Assembly: GCA_045577695.1 (NCBI GenBank)
Contig: JAZNIW010000054.1
Coordinates: 1-64,000 of the forward strand
Direction of reading: 5' to 3'
DNA from: UMGS1279 sp045577695
GTDB lineage: Bacteria; Bacillota; Clostridia; Oscillospirales; Acutalibacteraceae
Length of the DNA stretch: 64,000 bases
In this document: positions 33,393 to 43,224 of the stretch, in pieces
How the letters are laid out: each line of letters begins with the position of its first letter
Numbering within the stretch: position 1 is the stretch's first letter
Translations under genes and position numbers: made by a program
The notes under the pieces: generated by a model
The model's database searches: none
Seen by the model: the letters and a program-made list of their open reading frames with translations, nothing else
Told to the model about the DNA's origin: nothing

Positions 33393-33446
33393 TTTTTGAC
33401 AATGTTTATACAAAACATATGGTAAATAACGACAATGAAGTCGAAA

Positions 33447-33917
33447 TTACCAACGATAGTGGGCGAATGCCTTGTTAGCTTCTGCCATTTTATGGGTATC
33501 TTCACGCTTCTTGAAAGCGCCACCCATTTCATTGACAGCATCCAAAATCTCGCCTGCCAAACGCTCTTTCATCGTAGTTTCAGAACGTTTACGGCTATAA
33601 ACTGTGAGCCAACGCAAGCCCAAGGTTTGACGTCTCTCGGGGCGAACCTCAAACGGAACTTGATAGGTTGCACCACCCTTACGGACAGCCTTTACCTCTA
33701 ATTGGGGCATAACGTTTTCCATCGCTTGCTCAAAAACCTCCAGGGGTTCTTTTCCGGTCTTTTCGGAAATAATATCGAAAGCACCATAAACAATTTTTTG
33801 AGCAACACCTTTCTTACCATCATACATTACGTTGTTGATAAGACGAGTCACAATTTTAGAATTATAAAGCGGATCGGGCAAAACATCACGTTTTGCAATA
33901 AAGCCTCTTCTTGGCAC
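33447..33917 (-). CDS. rpsG: 30S ribosomal protein S7
   Basis: A 156-residue primary 16S rRNA-binding protein of the small subunit head. It has the canonical PRRGFIAKRDVLPDPLYNSK start, the VMYDGKKGVAQKIVY stretch, the RWLTVYSRKRSE arm and the C-terminal AHYRW. I chose GTG 33917 as the start, because AAGGAGGG lies eight bases before it and the length becomes the standard 156; the longer frame reads through that ribosome site. In enteric bacteria S7 regulates the str operon, but conservation of this control here is unproven. Confidence 0.97.
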   Translation of the reverse strand: MPRRGFIAKRDVLPDPLYNSKIVTRLINNVMYDGKKGVAQKIVYGAFDIISEKTGKEPLEVFEQAMENVMPQLEVKAVRKGGATYQVPFEVRPERRQTLGLRWLTVYSRKRSETTMKERLAGEILDAVNEMGGAFKKREDTHKMAEANKAFAHYRW

Positions 33918-34075
33918 TTCTCTTCCCTCCTTCACATAAATGATATCTTAGGTACTCGAGTGACAAACATCCCGTGGCACCAAGCAAAGGCGTAAATATT
34001 TATATAAACGCCGCTGCTTTTGGTACATGCAGCAGAGGATTTTCGTCAAAAAAGCAAAAATGTTAAGCAATAAGC

Positions 34076-34498
34076 TTACTTGGCGCTGGCTTTCGGCCGT
34101 TTTGCGCCGTATTTCGAACGCGACTGCATTCGGTTGGCAACGCCTTGGGCATCCAAGGTACCGCGCACGATGTGGTAACGCACACCGGGAAGGTCCTTAA
34201 CACGGCCGCCACGAATCAAAACCACGCTATGCTCTTGCAGGTTGTGGCCGATACCGGGGATATACGCAGAAACTTCAATACCATTGGAAAGACGTACTCT
34301 GGCAATTTTACGAAGAGCCGAGTTCGGTTTCTTCGGGGTAGAAGTTTTAACCGCCGTACAAACGCCGCGCTTTTGGGGAGATTCCTGGTCGGTCGGTTGG
34401 CGTTTCATGGAGTTATACCCCTTGAGCAAAGCCGGAGCTTTGGCCTTCTTCGCGATCGTTTCTCTACCGTTGCGAACTAATTGATTAAAGGTTGGCAT
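34076..34498 (-). CDS. rpsL: 30S ribosomal protein S12
   Basis: A 140-residue decoding-centre protein. It has PTFNQLVRNGRETI at the start, TSTPKKPNSALRKIARVRLS with the streptomycin-relevant lysine, and GGRVKDLPGVRYHIVRGTLD; wild-type residues are seen at both classical resistance sites (lysine around 43 and 88). It heads the rpsL-rpsG-fusA run and has its own promoter and a long leader. AGGAGGTG precedes ATG 34498. Confidence 0.98.
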   Translation of the reverse strand: MPTFNQLVRNGRETIAKKAKAPALLKGYNSMKRQPTDQESPQKRGVCTAVKTSTPKKPNSALRKIARVRLSNGIEVSAYIPGIGHNLQEHSVVLIRGGRVKDLPGVRYHIVRGTLDAQGVANRMQSRSKYGAKRPKASAK

Positions 34499-34520
34499 AT
34501 GACACCTCCTAAAAAATATT

Positions 34521-34577
34521 TATATAAAACCCTACAGACAGAAAAGGGGAATTCCCCTTTCTGTCTGGGTTTATATA
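34521..34577 (-). other. Long stem-loop in the rpsL leader
   Basis: TATATAAAACCC plus CAGACAGAAAAGGGG pair with CCCCTTTCTGTCTG plus GGTTTATATA around AATT, giving about 24 bp with one small bulge. It lies only about 15 bases before the ribosome site of rpsL. Lacking a direct T-run on the minus strand, it may be a regulatory or RNase-processing structure. Confidence 0.7.
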
Positions 34578-34640
34578 CCATATATTGTATGGTGTGAAAG
34601 GTCTTTACCCATAGGAAACCACACTCCCACACAATAACAA

Positions 34641-34669
34641 ATTTTACATCAGCTTGCACGTTTTGTCAA
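34641..34669 (-). promoter_or_regulatory. Promoter of rpsL-rpsG-fusA
   Basis: On the minus strand TTGACA (34664-34669) and TAAAAT (34641-34646) are 17 bp apart, 31 bp after the rpoC stop. No terminator is evident between rpoC and this promoter, so read-through from rpoBC is possible. Confidence 0.85.
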
Positions 34670-34699
34670 GCATTTTTTGGATTTTTTTATGCGGCACTT

Positions 34700-37600
34700 T
34701 TATTCCGCTACTTCTTGAGCCGGCACCTCAACCGATTCTTCGGGTTGAACCGGTGCCTGTTCGATTTCCTGCGTTTCGTACAAAGCAGCTTCGACACGGG
34801 CGGCTCGCTCCATTTCCTCTACCATTTGTTTGGCGCGTTCATTGTAAACCTTCATACCGGTACCGGCCGGAACCAGTTTACCAATAATCACGTTTTCTTT
34901 GAGGCCGAAAAGCGGGTCACTCTTACCCTGAATAGCTGCTTCGGTCAGAACACGAGTGGTCTCCTGGAAAGAAGCGGCCGAAAGGAAGGAATCGGTTGCC
35001 AGAGAAGCCTTGGTAATACCAAGCAATACCGGCGTGCAGGTCGGCACCACCAAATCGGTTTCACCGGCGGCTATGCGGGCTTCGATGGCTTCCTTTGCAG
35101 CAATAAATTCGTTGCGCTCTACGCGAGAAAGAGGCAATAAATCGCTGCTTCCGGCATTTTCTACCATTACCTTGCGCATCATCTGGCGAATGATAACTTC
35201 GATATGCTTATCGTTGATATCAACACCCTGCGTGCGGTAAGTGGCTTGAATCTGCTCGATAATATAATCTTGAACAGCTTCCGGTCCCAACACCTCTAAA
35301 ATATCCTGCGGAGCAATCGCACCGTCTACCAGCGGTTCACCCTTATAAACCTCATACCCATCAGCCACACGCAAACGAGCCGTAGCCGGAATAACGGTAT
35401 GCTCTTCCACCGGGTTTCCTTGTTCATCCAAACCGGTAATAACAATGGCCTTATTGTTCTTTCTCTCCTCGGTAATGGATACAGTACCGGCGCACTTGGC
35501 AATGATACCGGCGCGCTTGGGACGTCTGGCTTCAAAGAGTTCTTCCACACGGGGAAGACCCTGTGTGATATCTTCGGTCGATGCGATACCACCGGTATGG
35601 AAGGTACGCATGGTAAGCTGCGTACCGGGTTCACCGATAGACTGTGCCGCGATGATACCGACTGCCTCGCCCACCGTAACCGGTGTGCCGGTAGCCAAGT
35701 TGGCACCGTAGCACTTGCGGCATACGCCGTGATGGGAACGACAGTTTAGAATCGAACGAATGCGAATCTTTTGTTCGCTTTCGGGACGGGACAGTAATAC
35801 CGCTTCGATTTTCTCGGCTTTTTCTTTGGTCAGCATTTCCTCTTTCGAGGCTAATACTTCACCGGTGGCTTCATCGATGAAGTCTTCCAGCAGATAACGA
35901 CCTACCAAGCGTTCAAAAATGGGCTCTAAGAGGTTGTTACCCTCTTTGATTTCCCCGATTTCCAAACCTTCGGTCGTGCCGCAATCGTCATCACGAACAA
36001 TCACATCTTGTGAAACGTCTACCAAACGACGAGTCAAATAACCCGAGTCAGCAGTACGAAGAGCAGTATCAGCCAAACCTTTACGAGCACCACGAGAGGA
36101 AATGAAGTATTCAAGTACGTTCAAGCCCTCACGATAGTTCGCACGAATCGGAACTTCAATAACCTTACCGGCGGTGTTAGCAATCAGTCCGCGCATACCG
36201 GCAAGCTGACGAATCTGGCTCATAGAACCACGAGCGCCCGAATCGGCCATCATAAAAATAGGGTTAAATTCGTCCAAGTTGCCCTTCAGGGCATCGGCAA
36301 CATCTTCCGTGGCGGTGTTCCAGATTTCAATCACTTGACGGCTACGCTCTTCATCGCTAATCAAACCGCGTTTAAAGAACTGGTTGCATTTATCAATCTT
36401 TTTCTCGGCTTCGGCCAAAATATCGGCCTTGGCGGGCGGAATCACAGCATCATCTACCGCAACAGTGATAGCTCCTTTGGTGGAGAATTTGAAGCCGGTG
36501 GCTTTGATATTATCCAACACAATGGCGGCCTCGCTTGTGCCGTGAACACGAATGCAGTCATCAATAATACGGCCGAGTTTTTTCTTGTCAATCTTATTGA
36601 CATTACCTTTTTTATCGTAAACCGGAATCTCTAAATCCAATTCGTGGCCGGGAATGGTACGGTCTACGCAGCCCAAATCCTGCGGAATGGATTCGTTGAA
36701 GAAAAGGAAGCCAACCGTGGCATCAATCACGCGGGAGATGGTTTCGCCCTTGTGGTTTTTGCCGGTCATTCTTACCTTAATGGGAGCGTGTAACCCAAGA
36801 TTGCCGGTTTGATAGGCCATAATGGCCTCATCTTTATCACGGAAAATACGATACCGCATCTCTCCGGTTTCTTCATTACGAACAGGGGCACCCTTCTCAT
36901 CCTCTTTCACAATGGTGAGATAATAGGAGCCAAGAACCATATCCTGCGTCGGCACCGTAACCGGTTTTCCGTCCGAAGGTTTGAGTAGATTGTTGGCGGC
37001 CAACATAAGGAAGCGCGCCTCGGCCTGTGCTTCAGCCGAAAGCGGTACGTGAACGGCCATTTGGTCACCGTCAAAGTCGGCGTTGTAGGCGGTACATACC
37101 AGCGGATGAAGTTTGAGAGCACGACCCTCCACCAAAACGGGTTCGAAAGCCTGAATACCCAGACGGTGCAAGGTCGGTGCACGGTTGAGCAGCACCGGAT
37201 GTTCCTTAATTACAACATCCAATGCATCCCAAACCTGCGAATCCGAACGCTCTACCATCTTACGAGCGGTTTTGATATTGTTGACAACATCGGTTTTCAC
37301 CAAACGCTTCATAACAAATGGTTTGAAGAGTTCCAACGCCATTTCTTTCGGCAGACCGCATTGATACATCTTCAGTTCGGGACCAACGACGATAACCGAA
37401 CGTCCGGAGTAGTCCACACGTTTACCGAGCAAGTTTTGACGGAAGCGACCTTGTTTTCCTTTGAGCATATCCGAAAGAGATTTTAAGGCGCGGTTGTTGG
37501 GGCCGGTTACCGGCTTGCCGCGACGACCGTTATCAATCAAAGCATCGACCGCTTCTTGCAGCATTCTCTTTTCGTTACGAACAATGATGTCGGGAGCCGA

Positions 37601-38419
37601 CAATTCCAACAGCCGTTTCAAACGGTTGTTACGGTTAATCACACGGCGATACAAATCATTGAGGTCCGAAGTGGCAAAACGTCCGCCATCCAGTTGCACC
37701 ATCGGGCGCAAATCGGGCGGGATGACCGGAATGCAATCTAAAATCATCCATTCGGGACGATTCCCCGACAGACGGAAAGCATCCAACACTTCCAAGCGTT
37801 TTAAAATACGGGCAGCCTTTTGGTTACTGGCGGTATCCAACTCGGCACGCAATTCAGCACAGGTGGATTCCAAATCAATTTCTTCCAATAATTTTTTAAT
37901 CGCTTCGGCACCCATACCGGCCTGAAAATCGTTCTCATATTTTTCACGATACTCTTTATACTGCACTTCGTTTAAGAGTTGCTTTTTCTCCAGCGGCGTA
38001 TCGCCCGGATCGGTTACGATATACTGCGAGAAATAGAGCACCTGCTCCAATACACGAGGGGTAACATCCAATGCCAATCCCAAACGGGAGGGAATTGTTT
38101 TATAGTACCAAATATGGGATACCGGAGCGGCAAGCTCAATAATACCCATACGTTCTCTGCGAACCTTGGCGCGGGTCACTTCTACGCCACAGCGTTCGCA
38201 CACCTTACCCTTGTAACGGATTCTCTTGTACTTTCCGCAATGGCACTCCCAATCTTTTTGGGGCCCAAAAATACGTTCGCAGAAAAGACCTCCGGTTTCG
38301 GGTTTTAAGGTTCGGTAGTTAATGGTTTCGGGCTTGGTAACCTCACCATGCGACCAGCTTCTGATTTGTTCAGGAGATGCCAGACCGATTTTTATTGATT
38401 CAAATTCGATACAATCCAT
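34700..38419 (-). CDS. rpoC: DNA-directed RNA polymerase subunit beta'
   Basis: A 1239-residue catalytic subunit. The N-terminal zinc finger CHCGKYKRIRYKGKVCERCG is near residues 60-79, the active-site NADFDGDQMAVH near residue 450, and the second zinc site (CRSHHGVCRKCYG) near 890. The bridge-helix and trigger-loop region lies around 910-980 (TMRTFHTGG). The C-terminal tail is Glu/Pro/Val-rich. It follows rpoB by 17 bp. No L7Ae-like gene lies between rpoC and rpsL, unlike in many Bacillota. Confidence 0.98.
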   Translation of the reverse strand: MDCIEFESIKIGLASPEQIRSWSHGEVTKPETINYRTLKPETGGLFCERIFGPQKDWECHCGKYKRIRYKGKVCERCGVEVTRAKVRRERMGIIELAAPVSHIWYYKTIPSRLGLALDVTPRVLEQVLYFSQYIVTDPGDTPLEKKQLLNEVQYKEYREKYENDFQAGMGAEAIKKLLEEIDLESTCAELRAELDTASNQKAARILKRLEVLDAFRLSGNRPEWMILDCIPVIPPDLRPMVQLDGGRFATSDLNDLYRRVINRNNRLKRLLELSAPDIIVRNEKRMLQEAVDALIDNGRRGKPVTGPNNRALKSLSDMLKGKQGRFRQNLLGKRVDYSGRSVIVVGPELKMYQCGLPKEMALELFKPFVMKRLVKTDVVNNIKTARKMVERSDSQVWDALDVVIKEHPVLLNRAPTLHRLGIQAFEPVLVEGRALKLHPLVCTAYNADFDGDQMAVHVPLSAEAQAEARFLMLAANNLLKPSDGKPVTVPTQDMVLGSYYLTIVKEDEKGAPVRNEETGEMRYRIFRDKDEAIMAYQTGNLGLHAPIKVRMTGKNHKGETISRVIDATVGFLFFNESIPQDLGCVDRTIPGHELDLEIPVYDKKGNVNKIDKKKLGRIIDDCIRVHGTSEAAIVLDNIKATGFKFSTKGAITVAVDDAVIPPAKADILAEAEKKIDKCNQFFKRGLISDEERSRQVIEIWNTATEDVADALKGNLDEFNPIFMMADSGARGSMSQIRQLAGMRGLIANTAGKVIEVPIRANYREGLNVLEYFISSRGARKGLADTALRTADSGYLTRRLVDVSQDVIVRDDDCGTTEGLEIGEIKEGNNLLEPIFERLVGRYLLEDFIDEATGEVLASKEEMLTKEKAEKIEAVLLSRPESEQKIRIRSILNCRSHHGVCRKCYGANLATGTPVTVGEAVGIIAAQSIGEPGTQLTMRTFHTGGIASTEDITQGLPRVEELFEARRPKRAGIIAKCAGTVSITEERKNNKAIVITGLDEQGNPVEEHTVIPATARLRVADGYEVYKGEPLVDGAIAPQDILEVLGPEAVQDYIIEQIQATYRTQGVDINDKHIEVIIRQMMRKVMVENAGSSDLLPLSRVERNEFIAAKEAIEARIAAGETDLVVPTCTPVLLGITKASLATDSFLSAASFQETTRVLTEAAIQGKSDPLFGLKENVIIGKLVPAGTGMKVYNERAKQMVEEMERAARVEAALYETQEIEQAPVQPEESVEVPAQEVAE

Positions 38420-38436
38420 TCTGTCTTCCTCCTAAA

Positions 38437-41400
38437 TTATAAAATTTCTTCGTCTTCGGCCGATACTTCTATAATATCGTCGCCGTTTTCATCCTGCAAT
38501 CCATAGCCGTTAAAACTGTCTTCCTCGGCCACGGAGACCTCATCGAAAGCGGTATCATCCGGCGCGCTGACCGGAACGAAATCCAACTCGTCATCGTCAA
38601 AGGTCTGTTTTAAATCAATTTCGTTTTCGTCCTTATCCAATACCTTCACATCAAGCGAGAGGGATTGCAATTCTTTAATTAAAACTTTAAAGGACTCGGG
38701 AATGCCGGGTTCGGGAACGTTTTGACCCTTGACAATGGCTTCATAGGTCTTCACGCGGCCCACCACGTCATCCGACTTCACCGTTAGGATTTCCTGCAAG
38801 GTGTAGGCGGCACCGTAGGCCTCCAATGCCCAAACTTCCATTTCACCGAAACGCTGACCGCCAAACTGGGCTTTACCTCCAAGCGGTTGTTGGGTAACCA
38901 AAGAGTAAGGACCGGTCGAACGGGCGTGAATCTTATCATCAACCAGATGATGCAGTTTGAGATAATACATATAACCAACCGTTACGGGATTATCAAATTT
39001 TTCACCGGTGCGTCCGTCATACAGAGTGAATTTACCGTCAATATGGTCGGGATCGGCAAGGTAATCGCTATCCAGCGGTTGGTCAGCACGGTCAACGTAT
39101 TCGCCGTGAATGCAGTTGGCCTTGCGGAAGCATTCTTTAATGTCGGATTCGTGGGCACCGTCAAAAACCGGGGTGCAAACCTTCCAACCCAAAGCGGCGG
39201 CGGCATAACCCAAATGCACTTCCAACACCTGACCGATATTCATACGGGAGGGAACTCCCAGCGGGTTGAGTACAATATCCAACGGAGTACCGTCTTTTAA
39301 GAAAGGCATATCCTCACTCGGCAGAATGCGAGAAACAACACCCTTATTACCGTGACGACCGGCCATTTTATCGCCAACCGAAATCTTGCGTTTCTGGGCG
39401 ATATAGCAGCGGACGACATAGTTGACGCCGGGGCTAAGTTCCGAAGCATTTTCACGGGTGAATACCTTAACATCCACAATGGTACCATATTCTCCGTGGG
39501 GAACGCGCAAGGAAGTATCTCGCACTTCGCGTGCTTTTTCACCAAAAATGGCACGGAGTAAGCGCTCCTCGGCGGTCAGTTCGGTTTCACCCTTCGGAGT
39601 CACCTTACCAACCAAGATATCGCCTGAGCGAACCTCGGCACCAATGCGGATAATACCACGCTCGTCCAAATCTTTTAAGGCATCTTCCCCAACGTTGGGA
39701 ATATCGCGGGTAATCTCTTCCGGGCCGAGTTTGGTATCGCGGGCTTCCAGTTCATATTCCTCAATGTGAATCGAGGTATAAACATCGTCACGCACCAAGC
39801 GCTCATTAATCAAAACGGCATCTTCGTAGTTATAGCCTTCCCAAGTCATAAAACCAATCAAGGCATTTTTGCCCAAACTGATTTCACCGTTACTGGTGGC
39901 GGGACCGTCAGCGATAACTTCGCCGGCTTTAACCACTTGACCTTCGCTTACAATGGGACGCTGATTGATGCAGGTTCCGTGGTTGGAACGGAGGAACTTA
40001 ATCAAATTATAATCCACCACTTCACCATCGGTTTGACGAACGGTGATTTTGTCGGCCGATACGCGCGTAACCACGCCGTCAGCTTTGGCTACAACGACAA
40101 CGCCCGAATCAACGGCGGCCTTGTATTCCATACCGGTACCGACAATGGGGTTTTCGGTTTTGAGAAGCGGAACGGCCTGCTTCTGCATGTTCGAACCCAT
40201 CAAAGCGCGGTTGGTATCATCGTTTTCGAGGAAGGGAATCATAGCGGTGGCGACCGAAACAACCATCTTGGGCGAAACGTCCATAAAGTCGGCCCGATCG
40301 CGTTCAATTTCCATAAAGCGATCACGGAAACGTGCGTTGACCCTGGCGTTTTGGAAGGTGCCGTCTTCGTTCAAGGGTTCGTTGGCCTGAACAACGATGT
40401 ATTCATCTTCTTCATCGGCCGTCATATAACATACTTCATTCAACACCTGACCGGTCGCTTTGTCAACACGACGGAAAGGAGTTTCGATAAAGCCATACTC
40501 ATTGATTCTGGCAAAAGTTGCCAAGTAAGAAATCAAACCAATATTGGGACCTTCGGGGGTTTCAATCGGGCACATACGGCCGTAGTGGCTGTAGTGTACG
40601 TCACGCACTTCAAAGCTGGCGCGGTCACGAGACAAACCACCGGGACCGAGAGCCGATAAACGACGTTTGTGGGTCAGCTCGGAAAGCGGGTTGGTTTGGT
40701 CCATAAACTGCGACAAAGGCGAAGAGCCGAAAAATTCTTTAATGGCAGCGCTCACCGGACGTGCATTAATCAACGACAAAGGAGTAATGGCATCAATATC
40801 CTGTGATTGCAGGGTCATTTTTTCGCGAATGCTGCGCTCCATACGAGAGAGCCCAATGCGGAATTGATTTTGCAATAATTCGCCGACCGAACGGATACGA
40901 CGGTTACCCAAATGGTCGATATCATCTACCGAACCAACCCCATGCGGCAGACCCATAAAGTAGTTGACCGAAGCCAAAATATCATCCACCACAATGTGCT
41001 TGGGAATCAATAAATCGGCATTTTGCAACAAGGCTTCCACTAGGGCCTCTTCTTCTCCACCGACGTTTTCTAAAAGTTCTTTCAGTACATCAAAGGAAAC
41101 CCACTCATTGATACCGGCAGCATAAACTTTGTTGTAAACCGATTCGCTAACAAAGTTTTTCAAATCAACCATACCGCTCGAAAGCACCTTGAAATCGCGG
41201 GTATTTCCCTCGGCATCGATTAAGGCAATGTACACCGATTTGACACCCTTGTTTTGAATCAATTTGGCATCTTCGCGGGTTAAGATGGCACCGGCATCAA
41301 ACAATACCTCGCCGGTCATCGGGTCGGCAACCGGCTGAGCCAAAGTGCGACCTTCTACACGGGATTGCAAAGAGAGCTTTTTGTTATATTTATAGCGGCC

Positions 41401-42231
41401 TACGCGCGAAATTTCATAACGACGGGCATCGAATAACAACTGTTGGAAATGATTTTTGGAACCTTCCACCGTCGCCGGCTCGCCGGGACGAAGTTTTTTG
41501 TAAACTTCAATGAGAGCGGCATCGCTGTTGGCGGCAGTGTCTTTCTCCAAAGTGGCGTACAAACGCTCGTCCTCGCCAAGCACATCAACAATCTCGCTAT
41601 TGGAAGAAAGGCCCATAGACGAAAAGGCGCCCAACGCACGAACAAAGGTAGAAAGCGGGAACCGACGATTCTTATCAATGCGCACATGAATAACATCGAC
41701 ATCGTGCATATCGGTTTCATACTCCAACCAAGCGCCACGATTGGGGATGATGGTGGAAGTCCAAAATTCTTTGCCATTGCGCTCATCGGTGCCAAAATAG
41801 GAACCGGGCGAACGAACCAGCTGCGAAACAACAGCGCGCTCGGCACCGTTGATAACAAAGGTGCCCGATTCGGTCATCAGAGGAAATTCCCCCATAAAGA
41901 CTTCATTTTCTTTGATTTCACCGGTTTCTTTATTCAACAAGCGAGCACGTACGCGCAAGGGTGCCGAATAAGTGGTATCTCTGGCCTTGCATTCTGTTAC
42001 ATTATATTTAGGAGTATCGTCCAGACGGTAATCGATAAAATCCAATTGTAGGTTTTCAGAATAGTCCGTGATGGAGGACATCTCCTCAAAGACATCTTTC
42101 AACCCTTTTTCAATGAACCACTGGTACGAGTTTTTCTGAACCTCAATGAGGTTTGGCATATCGATGACCTCATCAATCTTCGAAAAACTCATTCGCTCAT
42201 TGTTGCCCAGCATAACCTTTTTTGGTGCCAT
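38437..42231 (-). CDS. rpoB: DNA-directed RNA polymerase subunit beta
   Basis: A 1264-residue subunit of RNA polymerase. The rifampicin-site region SQFMDQTNPLSELTHKRRLS is unmutated at the usual positions. Other marks are GRMCPIETPEGPNIGLI, GDKMAGRHGNKGVVS and KPLGGKAQFGGQRFGEMEVW-like sequence near the end. The tail is acidic. It has its own promoter and a 180-base leader with a hairpin. The usual rplJ-rplL genes are not upstream; instead a divergent SLOG gene lies there. GGAG precedes ATG 42231. Confidence 0.98.
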   Translation of the reverse strand: MAPKKVMLGNNERMSFSKIDEVIDMPNLIEVQKNSYQWFIEKGLKDVFEEMSSITDYSENLQLDFIDYRLDDTPKYNVTECKARDTTYSAPLRVRARLLNKETGEIKENEVFMGEFPLMTESGTFVINGAERAVVSQLVRSPGSYFGTDERNGKEFWTSTIIPNRGAWLEYETDMHDVDVIHVRIDKNRRFPLSTFVRALGAFSSMGLSSNSEIVDVLGEDERLYATLEKDTAANSDAALIEVYKKLRPGEPATVEGSKNHFQQLLFDARRYEISRVGRYKYNKKLSLQSRVEGRTLAQPVADPMTGEVLFDAGAILTREDAKLIQNKGVKSVYIALIDAEGNTRDFKVLSSGMVDLKNFVSESVYNKVYAAGINEWVSFDVLKELLENVGGEEEALVEALLQNADLLIPKHIVVDDILASVNYFMGLPHGVGSVDDIDHLGNRRIRSVGELLQNQFRIGLSRMERSIREKMTLQSQDIDAITPLSLINARPVSAAIKEFFGSSPLSQFMDQTNPLSELTHKRRLSALGPGGLSRDRASFEVRDVHYSHYGRMCPIETPEGPNIGLISYLATFARINEYGFIETPFRRVDKATGQVLNEVCYMTADEEDEYIVVQANEPLNEDGTFQNARVNARFRDRFMEIERDRADFMDVSPKMVVSVATAMIPFLENDDTNRALMGSNMQKQAVPLLKTENPIVGTGMEYKAAVDSGVVVVAKADGVVTRVSADKITVRQTDGEVVDYNLIKFLRSNHGTCINQRPIVSEGQVVKAGEVIADGPATSNGEISLGKNALIGFMTWEGYNYEDAVLINERLVRDDVYTSIHIEEYELEARDTKLGPEEITRDIPNVGEDALKDLDERGIIRIGAEVRSGDILVGKVTPKGETELTAEERLLRAIFGEKAREVRDTSLRVPHGEYGTIVDVKVFTRENASELSPGVNYVVRCYIAQKRKISVGDKMAGRHGNKGVVSRILPSEDMPFLKDGTPLDIVLNPLGVPSRMNIGQVLEVHLGYAAAALGWKVCTPVFDGAHESDIKECFRKANCIHGEYVDRADQPLDSDYLADPDHIDGKFTLYDGRTGEKFDNPVTVGYMYYLKLHHLVDDKIHARSTGPYSLVTQQPLGGKAQFGGQRFGEMEVWALEAYGAAYTLQEILTVKSDDVVGRVKTYEAIVKGQNVPEPGIPESFKVLIKELQSLSLDVKVLDKDENEIDLKQTFDDDELDFVPVSAPDDTAFDEVSVAEEDSFNGYGLQDENGDDIIEVSAEDEEIL

Positions 42232-42365
42232 AGGCTTTCTTCACTCCTTACTTATTATACCAAACCGAATGGGAGCAGGGCAGGAGAAAAATCCCCTCAC
42301 TAAAACGGACGAAAAAACACGGATTTTAGCAGTAATTTTGTGCAAAGGGCATAGAAACCCCTACC

Positions 42366-42387
42366 CACCTAATTTCGCCATTAGGTG
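42366..42387 (-). other. Leader hairpin of rpoB
   Basis: CACCTAAT and ATTAGGTG pair perfectly around TTCGCC, about 22 bases after the expected transcription start. No T-run follows. Confidence 0.5.
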
Positions 42388-42415
42388 ATATTTTCCCATC
42401 ATTAGATAGTTCATC

Positions 42416-42444
42416 ATTATATCCTATTATTTTCCATCTGTCAA
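42416..42444 (-). promoter_or_regulatory. Promoter of rpoB-rpoC
   Basis: On the minus strand TTGACA (42439-42444) and TATAAT (42416-42421) are 17 bp apart, both consensus, about 185 bp before the rpoB start. Confidence 0.92.
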
Positions 42445-42516
42445 TACCTTTTGCCGAAATTTTTTCAAATCGTTCGCGAAAACAGATAAAAAGAAAGGTT
42501 TTCTTTGAAAATATAG

Positions 42517-42545
42517 TTGCATTTTGTCATTATTTCTTGTATAAT
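42517..42545 (+). promoter_or_regulatory. Promoter of the SLOG gene
   Basis: TTGCAT (42517-42522) and TATAAT (42540-42545) are 17 bp apart, only 18 bp before the first ATG. The transcript would have almost no leader. Confidence 0.75.
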
Positions 42546-42562
42546 ACAATAAATAATAATTT

Positions 42563-43186
42563 ATGCTTTTTGACTCCAGCGCCGTTTTTGCTTGCGGTTT
42601 AATTTTAGAAGAAAGCGTGGTGTTCTCTCCCGTGTCATTACCGTCGTTCGACCGGAAAAGCACCTGTTGTTTTTCGGGTTATCGTCCCCACAAATTTCCC
42701 TTTCCTTTTCACAAGCACAACCCTGCCTTTCGAGAACTGGAAAGCGACCTATTAAACGCCGTTTTGCAAAGTTATAACGAGGGCTATCGCACCTTTTTGT
42801 GCGGCGGCGCTATGGGATTCGATTTGTTGGCCGCCGAAATTGTTTTGCTTATTAAAAAGAATCAGCCGGACATTCGACTTTTTTGCATTCTCCCCTTTGA
42901 GGGACAAGCGAAAGATTTCCCCTTATCATGGTCTCAAAGGTATCATAAAGTGCTAGAGCAATGTGATTTTATCGAGTATGTTCAGCCCCACTATACAAAA
43001 GGCTGTTACACCACCCGCAATGAGAAAATGGTGGATTCATCCTCTCGAGTGATTACCTTCTATGACGGACAACGCGGTGGAACGGCGCGTACTCTTTCGT
43101 ATGCGCAAACTCAAAAACTGGATGTTATTAATCTTTGTCAAACTTCTGCTTTGCCCGAACAGGTGCAATTTTACTTAGGCTATTAA
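42563..43186 (+). CDS. SLOG family protein (DUF1273/YpsA-like)
   Basis: A protein of about 190-207 residues with a Rossmann-like SLOG domain. STCCFSGYRPHKF and FLCGGAMGFDLLAAEIVL form the nucleotide- or ligand-binding loops, and ITFYDGQRGGTARTLSYAQT closes the fold. SLOG proteins are thought to bind nucleotide-derived ligands; B. subtilis YpsA affects cell division, but the role here is unknown. The start is unsure: ATG 42563 has no ribosome site and would be nearly leaderless, and a GTG near 42617 is an alternative. The first 30 residues are outside the conserved domain. Confidence 0.78.
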   Translation: MLFDSSAVFACGLILEESVVFSPVSLPSFDRKSTCCFSGYRPHKFPFPFHKHNPAFRELESDLLNAVLQSYNEGYRTFLCGGAMGFDLLAAEIVLLIKKNQPDIRLFCILPFEGQAKDFPLSWSQRYHKVLEQCDFIEYVQPHYTKGCYTTRNEKMVDSSSRVITFYDGQRGGTARTLSYAQTQKLDVINLCQTSALPEQVQFYLGY

Positions 43187-43223
43187 AAACGGTGGTTTCC
43201 CTTTACGAGAAATCACCGTTTTT
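43185..43223. terminator. Bidirectional terminator between SLOG and SDR genes
   Basis: AAACGGTGGTTTC and GAAATCACCGTTT pair, with an A-run on one side and a T-run on the other. It serves both converging genes. Confidence 0.85.
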
Positions 43224-43224
43224 C

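Noticed and set aside
40518..40867. Rifampicin-resistance change in rpoB
   Set aside because: The rifampicin-site residues read as wild type (Asp, His and Ser positions intact).
30202..42051. Long open frames on the + strand opposite tuf, fusA, rpoC and rpoB
   Set aside because: They are shadows of highly conserved minus-strand genes; their translations have no family features and no ribosome sites.
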